A DNA stretch of 62,640 bases. It comes from a virus. How positions within the stretch are numbered: position 1 is the stretch's first letter; each line of letters opens with the position of its first letter. Below are positions 35,743 through 43,949 of the stretch, piece after piece. The position numbers and the translations under genes were made by a program. The stretch covers positions 1 to 62,640 of IMG/VR virus record IMGVR_UViG_3300025652_000066. One strand, 5' to 3'. Under the pieces are notes generated by a model. That model was not told where the DNA came from. It did not search any database and worked only from the letters and a program-made list of their open reading frames with translations.

Positions 35743-36942
35743 TTATATCCCTATATATTTATTATTTACTGTCCCACTATCCGTAGTGGAGACTAGAAAC
35801 CTGTTATACCCGTCTTGCTCTATAAAAGCGGTGACACATCTGCCACCAGGTGCCACGCTCGCACGCGTTTGCGTAAGATTTTCAAACTCAGGTACTCTGC
35901 ATACCCCTCGATTTGTCCAGAAATAGAGCACGCCATTTGGATCTTGAGATGCTTGATTCCCTTCTGGTACGCCGTAATCCGCGAGTTTCACTAACCCGTT
36001 GCTCATGGAGTACGAGAGTATTGTCTTATCTGTGGCGATTAATACGCCGCCTGTATACGCCTCTAGCATCCTGACCTGTCCAGACACTGCTTCGTATGAT
36101 CCGAAGAGGTCAAACAACCCTAGCCAAAAAGGCTCAGAGTGGAAGATATAAGTGGCGTCTTGAGGCTGTGAATAATCTGCAACATACATCCGCCCGTCTT
36201 GGTAGGTGAGCTTAGTGGCTGACATCGGTACTGGGTAACGTTGGTGTTGCTCCTTAGCTAGCGGAACGATTAAGTTCTCTAATGCGCCATCAAGGAGAAA
36301 CGATATATTGGTTGTAGTGACCGCTTTGTATAGCGTCTCACCATTAGTAGCCGAGATATAGATAACCGTCTCGTGGTCAGCTAGTTGGGGTACTTCGATC
36401 TGAAGTCCTGAGTTAGCTGATGTATTTACAACGACAGGTGTGGGCGCAGCGCCTTCTTCTCCGAAACTATTACGGTGTGTGCACGTGACTTGGTATTGAC
36501 CTGGCGGTATTGAGCCTGCGGCTAACGTAATACTAGGTTGCATAGCGGTTGCTACGCCCCACGGTTTAAATACGTCCGAGTCTATTACGCCTGTCTTAGG
36601 ACCAAGGATGTAGATCTTATTTCCAACTTCTTCCCATTCATATACGCCTTCTGGAAAACCAGTAGCTAGAACCGTCGAGGTGAAGTCAGCTTCAATCGCG
36701 ATAAGCGATCCGTCGTCGATGGCGTACATATGTTTCTGGTCGTCTGTCGAGAACATCCCGTAGACATCCGATAGCGATAAGCGGGAGGTATATCCGTCGC
36801 GCCTATGGATAGAATCCTCGTTGTCTATATTTATATTGTCGGCAACAAGTAGTGCCCCTTTCGGAGCTTGTAGCGGGTCGAGCGTGTTTACTAAACCCAG
36901 AAACGAGTTTACTTTGAGTGGGTCTTGTTTAGGTAGGGTCAT
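35743..36942 (-). CDS. tail tube/stabilisation protein, beta-propeller-like (P22 gp10-like position)
   Basis: 399 residues. Repeating beta blades (YGMFSTDDQKHMYAIDDGSLIAIEAD, YEWEEVGNKIYILGPKTG, MLEAYTGGVLIATDKTILSYSMSNG) suggest a propeller. Order portal, scaffold, capsid, adaptor, this protein recalls P22-like podoviruses, where gp10 joins portal-tail adaptors to the tailspike/needle. Its start overlaps the adaptor gene by four bases. Family level is inference. Confidence 0.66.
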   Translation of the reverse strand: MTLPKQDPLKVNSFLGLVNTLDPLQAPKGALLVADNINIDNEDSIHRRDGYTSRLSLSDVYGMFSTDDQKHMYAIDDGSLIAIEADFTSTVLATGFPEGVYEWEEVGNKIYILGPKTGVIDSDVFKPWGVATAMQPSITLAAGSIPPGQYQVTCTHRNSFGEEGAAPTPVVVNTSANSGLQIEVPQLADHETVIYISATNGETLYKAVTTTNISFLLDGALENLIVPLAKEQHQRYPVPMSATKLTYQDGRMYVADYSQPQDATYIFHSEPFWLGLFDLFGSYEAVSGQVRMLEAYTGGVLIATDKTILSYSMSNGLVKLADYGVPEGNQASQDPNGVLYFWTNRGVCRVPEFENLTQTRASVAPGGRCVTAFIEQDGYNRFLVSTTDSGTVNNKYIGI

Positions 36943-37631
36943 AATCCACCATACTTAACCGTACCAACACGGCGTTGCTTTCTAGTCTGGCGACCCTTCA
37001 CGATCTTGCAGTATTGATAAAACTGCATTTTATATCGATCGGCTAACTGCATATTACCGGAGTCAGAGTCTTGCTTCTCATAGGCCATGGCTTTACAGAA
37101 CATCAACAAAGAGCGTTGGTGGGCTGACTCAGCTAGCTCTAGAACACTGCCGTCGTCAACAATATCGTTTACGGGTAACCGAATTACTGAGAACTGAATA
37201 GTGTCACTTGCACTAGGTATTGGAACGAGCCGTGCTTTGTTAGTCTGCTCATCAGTGACAAGAAGTCTGGGTGTACCTTTAGCCGTATCCCAGTTACCTG
37301 ACAACTGCTCGCCGTATCCACCTGTGGTGTATTCTTTGTCAAGTTCATTGAAGTTAACAATCCTCAGTGGACGAGAGCGCGAGCCTAATCTAGCACGTCG
37401 GATCTCGATGATCCGTGGATCAATATCAATCCACGGGCTGTCGATCGTAATAGCAGGCTGAGTTACAGCCGGTGTAGAGGAATCTTTAAAGTAATCGGTA
37501 AGACGTGCAAATTCTTTCTGGGCTTCATCTAGATACCAGAAGAACTCCTGGTCAGACCAGAAATACTCTTGTACTGTATCTTCCACTTCTGTGCGGAATA
37601 TACCAAGGAGATCCTCTACTAGATAAGCCAC
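36939..37631 (-). CDS. head-to-tail adaptor-like protein
   Basis: 230 residues. N-terminal helices MAYLVEDLLGIFRTEVEDTVQEYFWSDQEFFWYLDEAQKEFARLTDYF are typical of phage adaptor/connector proteins (P22 gp4-like, DUF6682-like). A central beta domain (IDIDPRIIEIRRARLGSRSRPLRIVNF) and a C-terminal helix with basic KGRQTRKQRRVG follow. It would dock under the portal ring. Overlaps the next gene by four bases. Confidence 0.65.
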   Translation of the reverse strand: MAYLVEDLLGIFRTEVEDTVQEYFWSDQEFFWYLDEAQKEFARLTDYFKDSSTPAVTQPAITIDSPWIDIDPRIIEIRRARLGSRSRPLRIVNFNELDKEYTTGGYGEQLSGNWDTAKGTPRLLVTDEQTNKARLVPIPSASDTIQFSVIRLPVNDIVDDGSVLELAESAHQRSLLMFCKAMAYEKQDSDSGNMQLADRYKMQFYQYCKIVKGRQTRKQRRVGTVKYGGL

Positions 37632-37635
37632 TATA

Positions 37636-38019
37636 CTACTCTACTGCTTCTTCGCCGATTGTAAGCCGAACGTCGGCCCACACTTCATCGCGTTCCCCAG
37701 CAAAGACTTGGAATCCTAAATCTTTTGACATGACGACTGCGTCTGGTTTACCAGACCCTGTGAAGTCACCACGCTTGTTGCGAGCGACCATAGAGCGGAT
37801 CTGTTTTGCTAAGGCTGTTGTACGTTCTGGCCCTTCAAGTTGTACAGCAATTTTTGTCTCTTCAGCATCAAGGACTTCGCCTTGTACTAAATGAGCTCCG
37901 GCAGCTAGACAATCTTTAACGGCGGCAGCAGGTACATCAACTGGGGTGTTCTTTTTAAACTCGAAAGTGTAACCAACTAGGGTTACAACGAGCTTATCTA
38001 CAGGCATTTGTAGTTTCAT
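37636..38019 (-). CDS. small head-region protein
   Basis: 127 residues, MKLQMPVDKLVVTLVGYTFEFKKNTPVDVPAAAVKDCLAAGAHLVQ, mixed alpha/beta. Position between the decoration gene and the adaptor suggests a head-completion role. No family recognised. Confidence 0.62.
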   Translation of the reverse strand: MKLQMPVDKLVVTLVGYTFEFKKNTPVDVPAAAVKDCLAAGAHLVQGEVLDAEETKIAVQLEGPERTTALAKQIRSMVARNKRGDFTGSGKPDAVVMSKDLGFQVFAGERDEVWADVRLTIGEEAVE

Positions 38020-38101
38020 TATTTATTTCCTAAAGTGAGTGGTGTCCCCGAAGGGGGAAGGGAGTGACTAAACTCCCTTCCTAGTCAACCACTGCCGGTG
38101 G
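38020..38101 (-). terminator. three consecutive hairpins between decoration and head-completion genes
   Basis: The gap holds ACCAC-TGCC-GGTGG, then GAAGGGAGT paired with ACTCCCTTC around a six-base loop (nine perfect pairs, 38057-38080), then TCCCC-GAA-GGGGG. No T-run follows on the - strand, so they may stabilise the 3' end of abundant capsid mRNA or partly terminate it. Confidence 0.5.
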
Positions 38102-38494
38102 TTAAACTGGTTGTACTTCGTTTGCACGTCCACCTACGATGTACGAAACAAGCACGTAACCATCACCGACTGTAGGCGTACCAGTGTTCGTGATGTTCAA
38201 AACAAGTGCATCTGTTACAGAGAAAGCCGCGCCTGCAGGTACTAGGTTTGTTCCACCTGCAACTTTAGCGTCAACGTTTGCTGCATACTTATCACCAGTA
38301 GTCTTGTCACCTAAGTCAAGTACAGCTGATGAAGCAGAGTCAAATGCATTTACGATTACGACTGCGCCGCCAGTTACGACTGCGCCGCCAGGGATATCAA
38401 TTAACTCTACGCTTACGCCATCAGCGTCTGCGAAGGTAAAATTGACCTTAGCTGTTAGTGGCCATTGACGACCACCATCTTTTACGATTGCCAT
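38102..38494 (-). CDS. head decoration-type protein
   Basis: 130 residues, beta-rich (TAKVNFTFADADGVSVELIDIPGGAVVTGGAVVIVNAFDSA, YVLVSYIVGGRANEVQPV). It follows the major capsid gene by 51 bases with a hairpin between, matches the size of capsid-decorating or stabilising proteins, and ends before a cluster of hairpins. Role by context. Confidence 0.62.
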   Translation of the reverse strand: MAIVKDGGRQWPLTAKVNFTFADADGVSVELIDIPGGAVVTGGAVVIVNAFDSASSAVLDLGDKTTGDKYAANVDAKVAGGTNLVPAGAAFSVTDALVLNITNTGTPTVGDGYVLVSYIVGGRANEVQPV

Positions 38495-38521
38495 GATTTA
38501 TTTCCTCTTAAGCAATATGAT

Positions 38522-38539
38522 GGGGCGGCGAACCGCCCC
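38522..38539 (-). terminator. perfect GC hairpin after capsid gene
   Basis: GGGGCGG-CGAA-CCGCCCC, seven perfect G:C-rich pairs and a GNRA-like tetraloop, just after the capsid stop. No T-run. Likely a 3' stabiliser or partial terminator setting the capsid-to-downstream expression ratio. Confidence 0.55.
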
Positions 38540-38545
38540 GTCGGA

Positions 38546-39655
38546 TTAGATAGCAGTATCGATAGCGATAACACCGAAATCTTGTTCAGTACCAGAGATC
38601 TGACTATGGAACACAGGTTTCTTCATACCGATGATTTTGCCGGTAGAAATAGCTTGTTGATTGTCATAATCGAACATCTTCTCGATCCACTCAGGTGAAC
38701 CAATATCAGCGAATGCCATAGCTTGAGCACCACACATTAGGACACGTTGGCCGTCGACGTTAGAACCTGCACCCCATTTAGATCCAGCTAGTGCACCTTT
38801 AGTGTTGTACACGTGACGGTATTCGTAGATCGCTAAGCCATCAACATAGATAACCGAAGCGCCTTTGAATAACGGGTTAGATGAGCTACGTGGTAACGCG
38901 TCTTTCCATGCAGCCATAAAGTCTGGGTCAGCTTTAAGCTTCGCAATACCTTGAGGAGTCATGAATACGTTGTACACTTCCATACCATCACCACCACGGA
39001 TTGGGCGGATGAAGTTGTCTTTAGCGTACGCTTTGGCTTCTACCAACATACGCCATGAAGGAGTATCAGTAGAGACTAACGATGCGTTAGAGGCATGGCT
39101 GAAATCTTTAGCAGTGTTGTTCCATGTAAGAACGCGATCTGTAGTTGGAGCAGATACATCACCAGAGAAATCTAAGTTTACGAAATCAGAACCAACACGA
39201 TCACGACCGTTAGTGTGCTTGCTATAAGCAACACCAGACATTGTCAAGAACGCTAATTGGTCGCAACGATCAGCAAGCCAGTAAGACAAGTTGTCGCGTG
39301 AAGTTTCGCGGAAGTTGATGATTGAACGTTGGTCAGCCATACGGCCTTCGTGGCGTGTAGCGTGACGTAGTTGATCAAGCTGAACAACCATGTCGTATGA
39401 TTTACCAGCTTCTTCATTACCTTCTAATGTGCGATCCCCTGCGATACCATCGCCTTCAAGATCTGCTACTAGGGTAATTACTGCACGAGCGCCTTTTTCG
39501 GACTTAGTCAACTCAGTGATTCGTTGAATCATTGCGTTGTTACCAGTACCCATAAAGCGGTTCATGAAAGAGTTGTTACGCGCTGCTTTCCAAAGATCTT
39601 TAGACCAGACGGTCTTTTCTTCGTTTGTAAGCAGGGCAAAGTTACTTAATGCCAT
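38546..39655 (-). CDS. major capsid protein (DUF4043/N4-gp56 family)
   Basis: 369 residues, MALSNFALLTNEEKTVWSKDLWKAARNNSFMNRFMGTG, with ARAVITLVADLEGDGIAGDRTLEGNEEAGKSY and RDNLSYWLADRCDQLAFLTMSGV, the signature of the DUF4043/N4-gp56-type HK97-fold capsid family. Hundreds of copies form the shell. It is the only virion gene here with a long private leader (245 bases): that leader has a -10 box and a row of GGA-loop hairpins, the last one holding its SD. Confidence 0.9.
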   Translation of the reverse strand: MALSNFALLTNEEKTVWSKDLWKAARNNSFMNRFMGTGNNAMIQRITELTKSEKGARAVITLVADLEGDGIAGDRTLEGNEEAGKSYDMVVQLDQLRHATRHEGRMADQRSIINFRETSRDNLSYWLADRCDQLAFLTMSGVAYSKHTNGRDRVGSDFVNLDFSGDVSAPTTDRVLTWNNTAKDFSHASNASLVSTDTPSWRMLVEAKAYAKDNFIRPIRGGDGMEVYNVFMTPQGIAKLKADPDFMAAWKDALPRSSSNPLFKGASVIYVDGLAIYEYRHVYNTKGALAGSKWGAGSNVDGQRVLMCGAQAMAFADIGSPEWIEKMFDYDNQQAISTGKIIGMKKPVFHSQISGTEQDFGVIAIDTAI

Positions 39656-39889
39656 GTCGAATATTCCTTTATTCGTCGTATTAAAATCCCAAAACTATGG
39701 GAATGATTGGTCAAACGTTCTGAACCTATCGCGTCAGATAACTTTCGCTTAATACGGTTATTTATCGAGGGTGGCGATCCTCGCTCTATCTATCGCTATA
39801 GAGGTCGAAGTATGGATCTAGCGCATCCTTGCGCATTTGATACATCCTTGTATCGCAGAACCATGTGAGCATGGTACCACAATACAAGG
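39656..39889 (-). promoter_or_regulatory. structured capsid leader with four GGA-loop hairpins (CsrA-type array)
   Basis: In 5' to 3' order on the - strand: ACCATG-CTCA-CATGGT (39860-39875), GATACA-AGGA-TGTATC (39839-39854), GCGCA-AGGA-TGCGC (39821-39834), CTCTAT/ATAGAG (39784-39803), GCGA-GGA-TCGC (39774-39784), and CGAATA-AAGGAA-TATTCG over the SD (39658-39675). The second contains ATACAAGGATGT, an exact fit to the CsrA selection consensus RUACARGGAUGU. Several GGA-loop stems in a row also resemble CsrB/RsmZ sponge RNAs. Structures are read directly; binding is inferred. Confidence 0.6.
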
Positions 39890-39909
39890 ATTATAGTCAA
39901 CTAGTTGAC
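39890..39909 (-). promoter_or_regulatory. capsid promoter -10 with overlapping perfect palindrome
   Basis: On the - strand TATAAT (39890-39895) follows directly on the 14-base perfect palindrome GTCAACTAGTTGAC (39896-39909). The -35 region is weak. The palindrome would sit in the spacer, a good place for a repressor or activator. It also spans the stop codon of the scaffold gene. Confidence 0.45.
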
Positions 39910-40749
39910 GTCACCACGCATTTTCCGCTTGGTTGATTCTGGTAACGCGTCGAACTCTTCCTCAGTCAGATCATTAACATCAGGGAGTACATCTTTTTTA
40001 CCTGAGTTATCACTATCAAACCCTACCTTATCTAAACCAGGTGGTTGCTTATTAGCGGTATCTACGTTCTTCTTCACGTCCGTTTTTCGCTTCTGGGCTG
40101 GCTCTGCAGGTTCTGCAGCTGCTACACCTTTAGGCATGACGTAACGTACCGCATCTTGTAGTGCTGTAGAAGGTGCTGTACCTGACGAGACAAACGCGCG
40201 TTGTAGACGAAGTACTTCGTCTACCGAGTCTTGGTCATAGGTATCGGAGTCAGGGTCAAGATTAGGGTACTGGGTATTCAATGCTTCGATAGTAGAATCA
40301 AGACGGATAGACTCGCGAGTAGACTCGCTCGTACGTTGCGAACGTTGTTCGTGCTCTGCATCACGTTCTGCTCGTTCCATCTGACGGATCTGCTTATTGT
40401 AGCCAGCCGCAGCTGCTGTATCACCATCTGCTCTAGCTTGCTCTAGCTTAAGGTCTAAGTCTGCATAAGGATCAGCTTCTTCTTTCTGCTCTTCCTTAGG
40501 TGACATGCTAGCACGCAACTCAGCCAGTTCACGCTCCGCTTCTCTTGCACGGTTTGCTGCTGAGTCGTAACGATGCTTTGGGATCATCCCATTAGATCGG
40601 GGTGCTTCCTCTTCTTCCTCTTCAGGCGCTTCAGCTTCTTCCTCTTCAGGCGCTTCCGCTTCTTCTAAGCCTTCTTCCTCTTCTTCTTCGACCGCTTGAT
40701 CTTCAGGCAACAAGATGTCATCTTCGTCTTCCATGGCAGTGTTTGACAT
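39901..40749 (-). CDS. scaffold-like acidic protein
   Basis: 282 residues, strongly acidic N-terminus (residues 1-50 with repeated EEEEAEAPEEE, encoded by tandem 24-base-like repeats near 40610-40670), then helical KHRYDSAANRAREAERELAELRASMSP and a charged C-terminus. Between portal and capsid genes this is the usual place and composition for a scaffolding protein that guides procapsid assembly and leaves before DNA entry. Confidence 0.78.
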   Translation of the reverse strand: MSNTAMEDEDDILLPEDQAVEEEEEEGLEEAEAPEEEEAEAPEEEEEEAPRSNGMIPKHRYDSAANRAREAERELAELRASMSPKEEQKEEADPYADLDLKLEQARADGDTAAAAGYNKQIRQMERAERDAEHEQRSQRTSESTRESIRLDSTIEALNTQYPNLDPDSDTYDQDSVDEVLRLQRAFVSSGTAPSTALQDAVRYVMPKGVAAAEPAEPAQKRKTDVKKNVDTANKQPPGLDKVGFDSDNSGKKDVLPDVNDLTEEEFDALPESTKRKMRGDVN

Positions 40750-40760
40750 TGTAAATCCTC

Positions 40761-42908
40761 CTAGGATTCTTTAGTTTTAGTTTTGGCTTTTTCTTTATCA
40801 GCTCGCTCTGCTTGTTCTCGCTTCGCTTCGCCGTCTTGGATGGTAGCCAGCATCTTTATCTTTTGCTGGCCGACTGCTTTTTCTCGTTCTAGCTGAAGCT
40901 GCATGGCTTGTTTTTCTCTCGCCATCCACAACTCTGCATCTTGCTTCTCACGTGCCATTTCCAACTCCGCTGCTATCTTAGCGTGTTGTAATCTTAGCTC
41001 GCCTTGCCCGTCATCTTGCTGGTCTTTTTGCACTTCGGCCATTTCTTTACGGGCTCTTACTGCGTTGAGCGCTGCAGTAGATGATTTAACCTGGGTATCC
41101 GCTTCTTTGTCTTTATTTTCAAGTTCGAGTTTCTGCATCTCAAGCTGCTGCATTTTTTGCTCGGCTTCAGTTGCTTCACCGCCGCCTTGTAGTTCTTTAA
41201 TGCGTGCTGCTATTTCTGTTTTACGAGACAGATGACTATTCTCAATTAACACATCGTCAGGAATAGCGATGCCTAGTTGACGTAGCTCAAGTGCTTCTTG
41301 GAACTGCGTAGTCTCGAAGTCATCTCTTGCAGGAACGTTCGTAACAACAATGCCGTATTCACCTAGCGTTAGATCATTAATTAGCTGACCTTCTGGTGTC
41401 ATCTGGTTTACAGCCATCTGCTCAGTCTGTGCTGTTAAGTCACGACCGACGACTTGGATAACACGTTCTTCTGTGTAATAAGTCTGAACTAAATTTAAGA
41501 TCCGCTTAGCCAACATGTGGCGTGTTTTGGTTAGGTTATCTAGTGGTTTCGCTAAGTTGACAGCGCCAGCAGATTGTTTTGCTTTAATCGCTTTTGCTGC
41601 TACGTCGGCTCTATCCATGCCGCGCTGTGAATCAGAGATACCTGATATTTCTTTAATGAACTCATCTGACTTATACGTTACACGATCGAGGCCAGTTGGC
41701 ACTTGGTTCGGGCTGATCTTCTCTAGATCGTTTACATCTGTTAGCTCAAACACAACACCTGTTTCAGCGCCGCGTTCTTCCAGATCTTCTACATCCATGT
41801 TCTGTAGTGAGCCGGCTTTAACTTTGTAACCACTGTTTGCTGTGGTGTTGATAATGTGTAGTTCTTGACTTGACGCTTTGTTGAGCTGGTCTTGTGGAGA
41901 AAGGAGATTCTCGACTAAGCCAATCGTCCGTCCGTTACGAAGGTATGGGAAGTAAGGCACGATAGTAAAGTAGGTGTAAGGACTCCACTCGTCGAACAGC
42001 ACAATGTCATCAGCTGTTACCGTCCAGCGGATAGATTCCGCTAAGCGCTTAACCATTGACAAGCCTGCTTTGTTAGCAACATCTTGGCGTTTTGCACTGT
42101 CCCAGTTATCTGGAACCATACGCATGTCGCCTGCTTCGATGTCTACGAACCACCACGCATTTCGGATCTTACGGTATTGTCTTTCGATAATACGCACTTT
42201 ACGGCGTGTATTATCATTCTCTCTGTCACCTTCTGGAACTTGAAACGAGCCAGCAAACGTACCGTGGTAGCGTTCGGCTGAGTCGTACCCAAACTGGAAC
42301 TCGCTAGCCACTTTGGTCTTTAGGGTATCGGCGTGCTTTTTACTATAGAGTAGCTCGATGTCATTTATCGTTAGCCACTTAGTGATGAACACTTCTTTCC
42401 AGGTATCGGGATCGTACTCGTCTGCATCAGGATCTATAACGACATTACGGGGGTTTATACGCTTAAGGCGTACCTCGCCTTGCATGTGATCGTCAAAAGC
42501 AGCACGTACATCGAAGAAGCCACGACTTGTTATGAACCCATCGTTGGAGACTTCTGATTCAATATCATCGAGCTTGTTACTGTTGGTGATCTGAATGTAA
42601 ACTTTAGTGAGCGCGTCGGCGACTTCTTGTGTGCCATCTTTCAAGGGGCGAAAGGATACGTCTGCTCTATTACGCAGTTGCTCGCCCATAACCACAGCCA
42701 TAGTAGACATGATTTTATTTATGGTGAGTACTGGCTTGCCTTGCGATTCTAGTTTCTGGCGGACAGCTTCGTCCCACTGCTCTCCAGCAAAATACTTATC
42801 GCACAGGTCAGCCTTCTTGACGAAGTCAAGGTGGCCGTTGTCTCTCGCGTATGAGTATCGTTCGAACTGTTCGCTAGCTATTTCATAATCGGTCGGCATC
42901 CTTGCCAT
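40761..42908 (-). CDS. P22-type portal protein
   Basis: 715 residues. N-terminal WDEAVRQKLESQGKPVLTINKIMSTMAVVMGEQLRNRADVSFRP and KRINPRNVVIDPDADEYDPDTW are typical of the P22 gp1/podoviral portal family, whose 12-mer forms the DNA channel at one capsid vertex. The C-terminal 150 residues are a Gln/Lys/Glu coiled coil (barrel). Length fits the family (about 700). The start region MARMP overlaps two AAGGATG hairpins. Confidence 0.9.
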   Translation of the reverse strand: MARMPTDYEIASEQFERYSYARDNGHLDFVKKADLCDKYFAGEQWDEAVRQKLESQGKPVLTINKIMSTMAVVMGEQLRNRADVSFRPLKDGTQEVADALTKVYIQITNSNKLDDIESEVSNDGFITSRGFFDVRAAFDDHMQGEVRLKRINPRNVVIDPDADEYDPDTWKEVFITKWLTINDIELLYSKKHADTLKTKVASEFQFGYDSAERYHGTFAGSFQVPEGDRENDNTRRKVRIIERQYRKIRNAWWFVDIEAGDMRMVPDNWDSAKRQDVANKAGLSMVKRLAESIRWTVTADDIVLFDEWSPYTYFTIVPYFPYLRNGRTIGLVENLLSPQDQLNKASSQELHIINTTANSGYKVKAGSLQNMDVEDLEERGAETGVVFELTDVNDLEKISPNQVPTGLDRVTYKSDEFIKEISGISDSQRGMDRADVAAKAIKAKQSAGAVNLAKPLDNLTKTRHMLAKRILNLVQTYYTEERVIQVVGRDLTAQTEQMAVNQMTPEGQLINDLTLGEYGIVVTNVPARDDFETTQFQEALELRQLGIAIPDDVLIENSHLSRKTEIAARIKELQGGGEATEAEQKMQQLEMQKLELENKDKEADTQVKSSTAALNAVRARKEMAEVQKDQQDDGQGELRLQHAKIAAELEMAREKQDAELWMAREKQAMQLQLEREKAVGQQKIKMLATIQDGEAKREQAERADKEKAKTKTKES

Positions 42909-42914
42909 CCTTGG
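42895..42914 (-). promoter_or_regulatory. double AGGA-loop hairpins over portal start
   Basis: - strand CCA-AGGA-TGG overlapping GGCA-AGGA-TGCC, placed so that both candidate ATGs (42908, 42899) lie in the hairpins. Two mutually exclusive CsrA-type loops at one start. Confidence 0.45.
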
Positions 42915-42961
42915 TAAGGTTTATTAATGGGTATGATACAGTATTTTACGTGACTGTACTA

Positions 42962-43912
42962 TCAGAACTTATATATAGTGACGCCGTGCGTCTCAGTCCA
43001 GAAATCACTAGCGGGCGCTAATACGGAGGTTAAAAAAACATTATTGCTGAAACCATACGAAACGATACCATAAACCTCATTGCCTACTGCTTTGGCGCCA
43101 GGGTCATAAGAGGGGACGTTGTCAAGCCCTGTTGACTCTATTAACCAGGATACGCCATTATCAATCGAGCTCACAATATCGTTCGTTGCTTCTCCGAATA
43201 AATAAATAGTACCATTCTCAAGTGCGACGCCATTGGAATAACTCTTGTTAGGTGCGCCGCTTTGGCTTATCCAGGCGAGGCCATCTGTGCTGGTCAACAC
43301 GACGCCTTCGTAGGAGACCAAACAAAAAACCGCACCATTATGGACAACGCAGGGCCAGTAGTCCTCGACGGGTAGGGCCGCGGCAGTCCAGCTTTTTCCA
43401 TCTGTGCTGTGTATATATGACCCATAACCGGCGGCGATATAGCGCGTTCCACTATCCGCTACGGTGTAGTAGTCACCCGTGGGGTAATTGATGGTACTAC
43501 GTGTTGTACCGTCTGTTGTCCATAAGCCGCTGGAAGAGCCTATGATAAAAGCAAAGTCGTTGGTTCGGGCTAAATGTAAGGCGTACCAATTCGGGCCTGA
43601 TGGAAGTGAAGTCGTCTGCACCCAATTTATGCCGTCGCTACTGATATCAACATTGAGGTCCAGACTGCTCCCCGCTGTAGTGGACAAATAGGTCGTGGGT
43701 AGTTTAACTACCGCACTGCCTGAGGCCGAGGTATATTCCCAAATACCAACGGGGAAATCCGAGAGCGGCATATATGAGTTCTGATCCCCACCTGTTAGGG
43801 CATATATGTAATCGCCGGCAATCGATACGCCTAAGTAGTTCCCATTATAGAGCCCGAAACCATCTGTCCCCTGGACTTCGTGTAATTCTAATATATCCAT
43901 TAGCAGTTCCAT
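42962..43912 (-). CDS. BNR/Asp-box beta-propeller protein
   Basis: 316 residues with repeated Asp-box-like motifs SSDGINWVQT, STDGKSWTAA, STDGLAWISQ, DNGVSWLIE, each at the turn of a propeller blade. Such proteins bind or cut glycans; no catalytic Arg triad of sialidases can be judged by eye. It sits between portal and terminase with two other surface-type genes, an unusual place for receptor-binding proteins. Confidence 0.72.
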   Translation of the reverse strand: MELLMDILELHEVQGTDGFGLYNGNYLGVSIAGDYIYALTGGDQNSYMPLSDFPVGIWEYTSASGSAVVKLPTTYLSTTAGSSLDLNVDISSDGINWVQTTSLPSGPNWYALHLARTNDFAFIIGSSSGLWTTDGTTRSTINYPTGDYYTVADSGTRYIAAGYGSYIHSTDGKSWTAAALPVEDYWPCVVHNGAVFCLVSYEGVVLTSTDGLAWISQSGAPNKSYSNGVALENGTIYLFGEATNDIVSSIDNGVSWLIESTGLDNVPSYDPGAKAVGNEVYGIVSYGFSNNVFLTSVLAPASDFWTETHGVTIYKF

Positions 43913-43949
43913 GCTGAAGTATTACCTAATCCTGTCCAGAATATACAAC

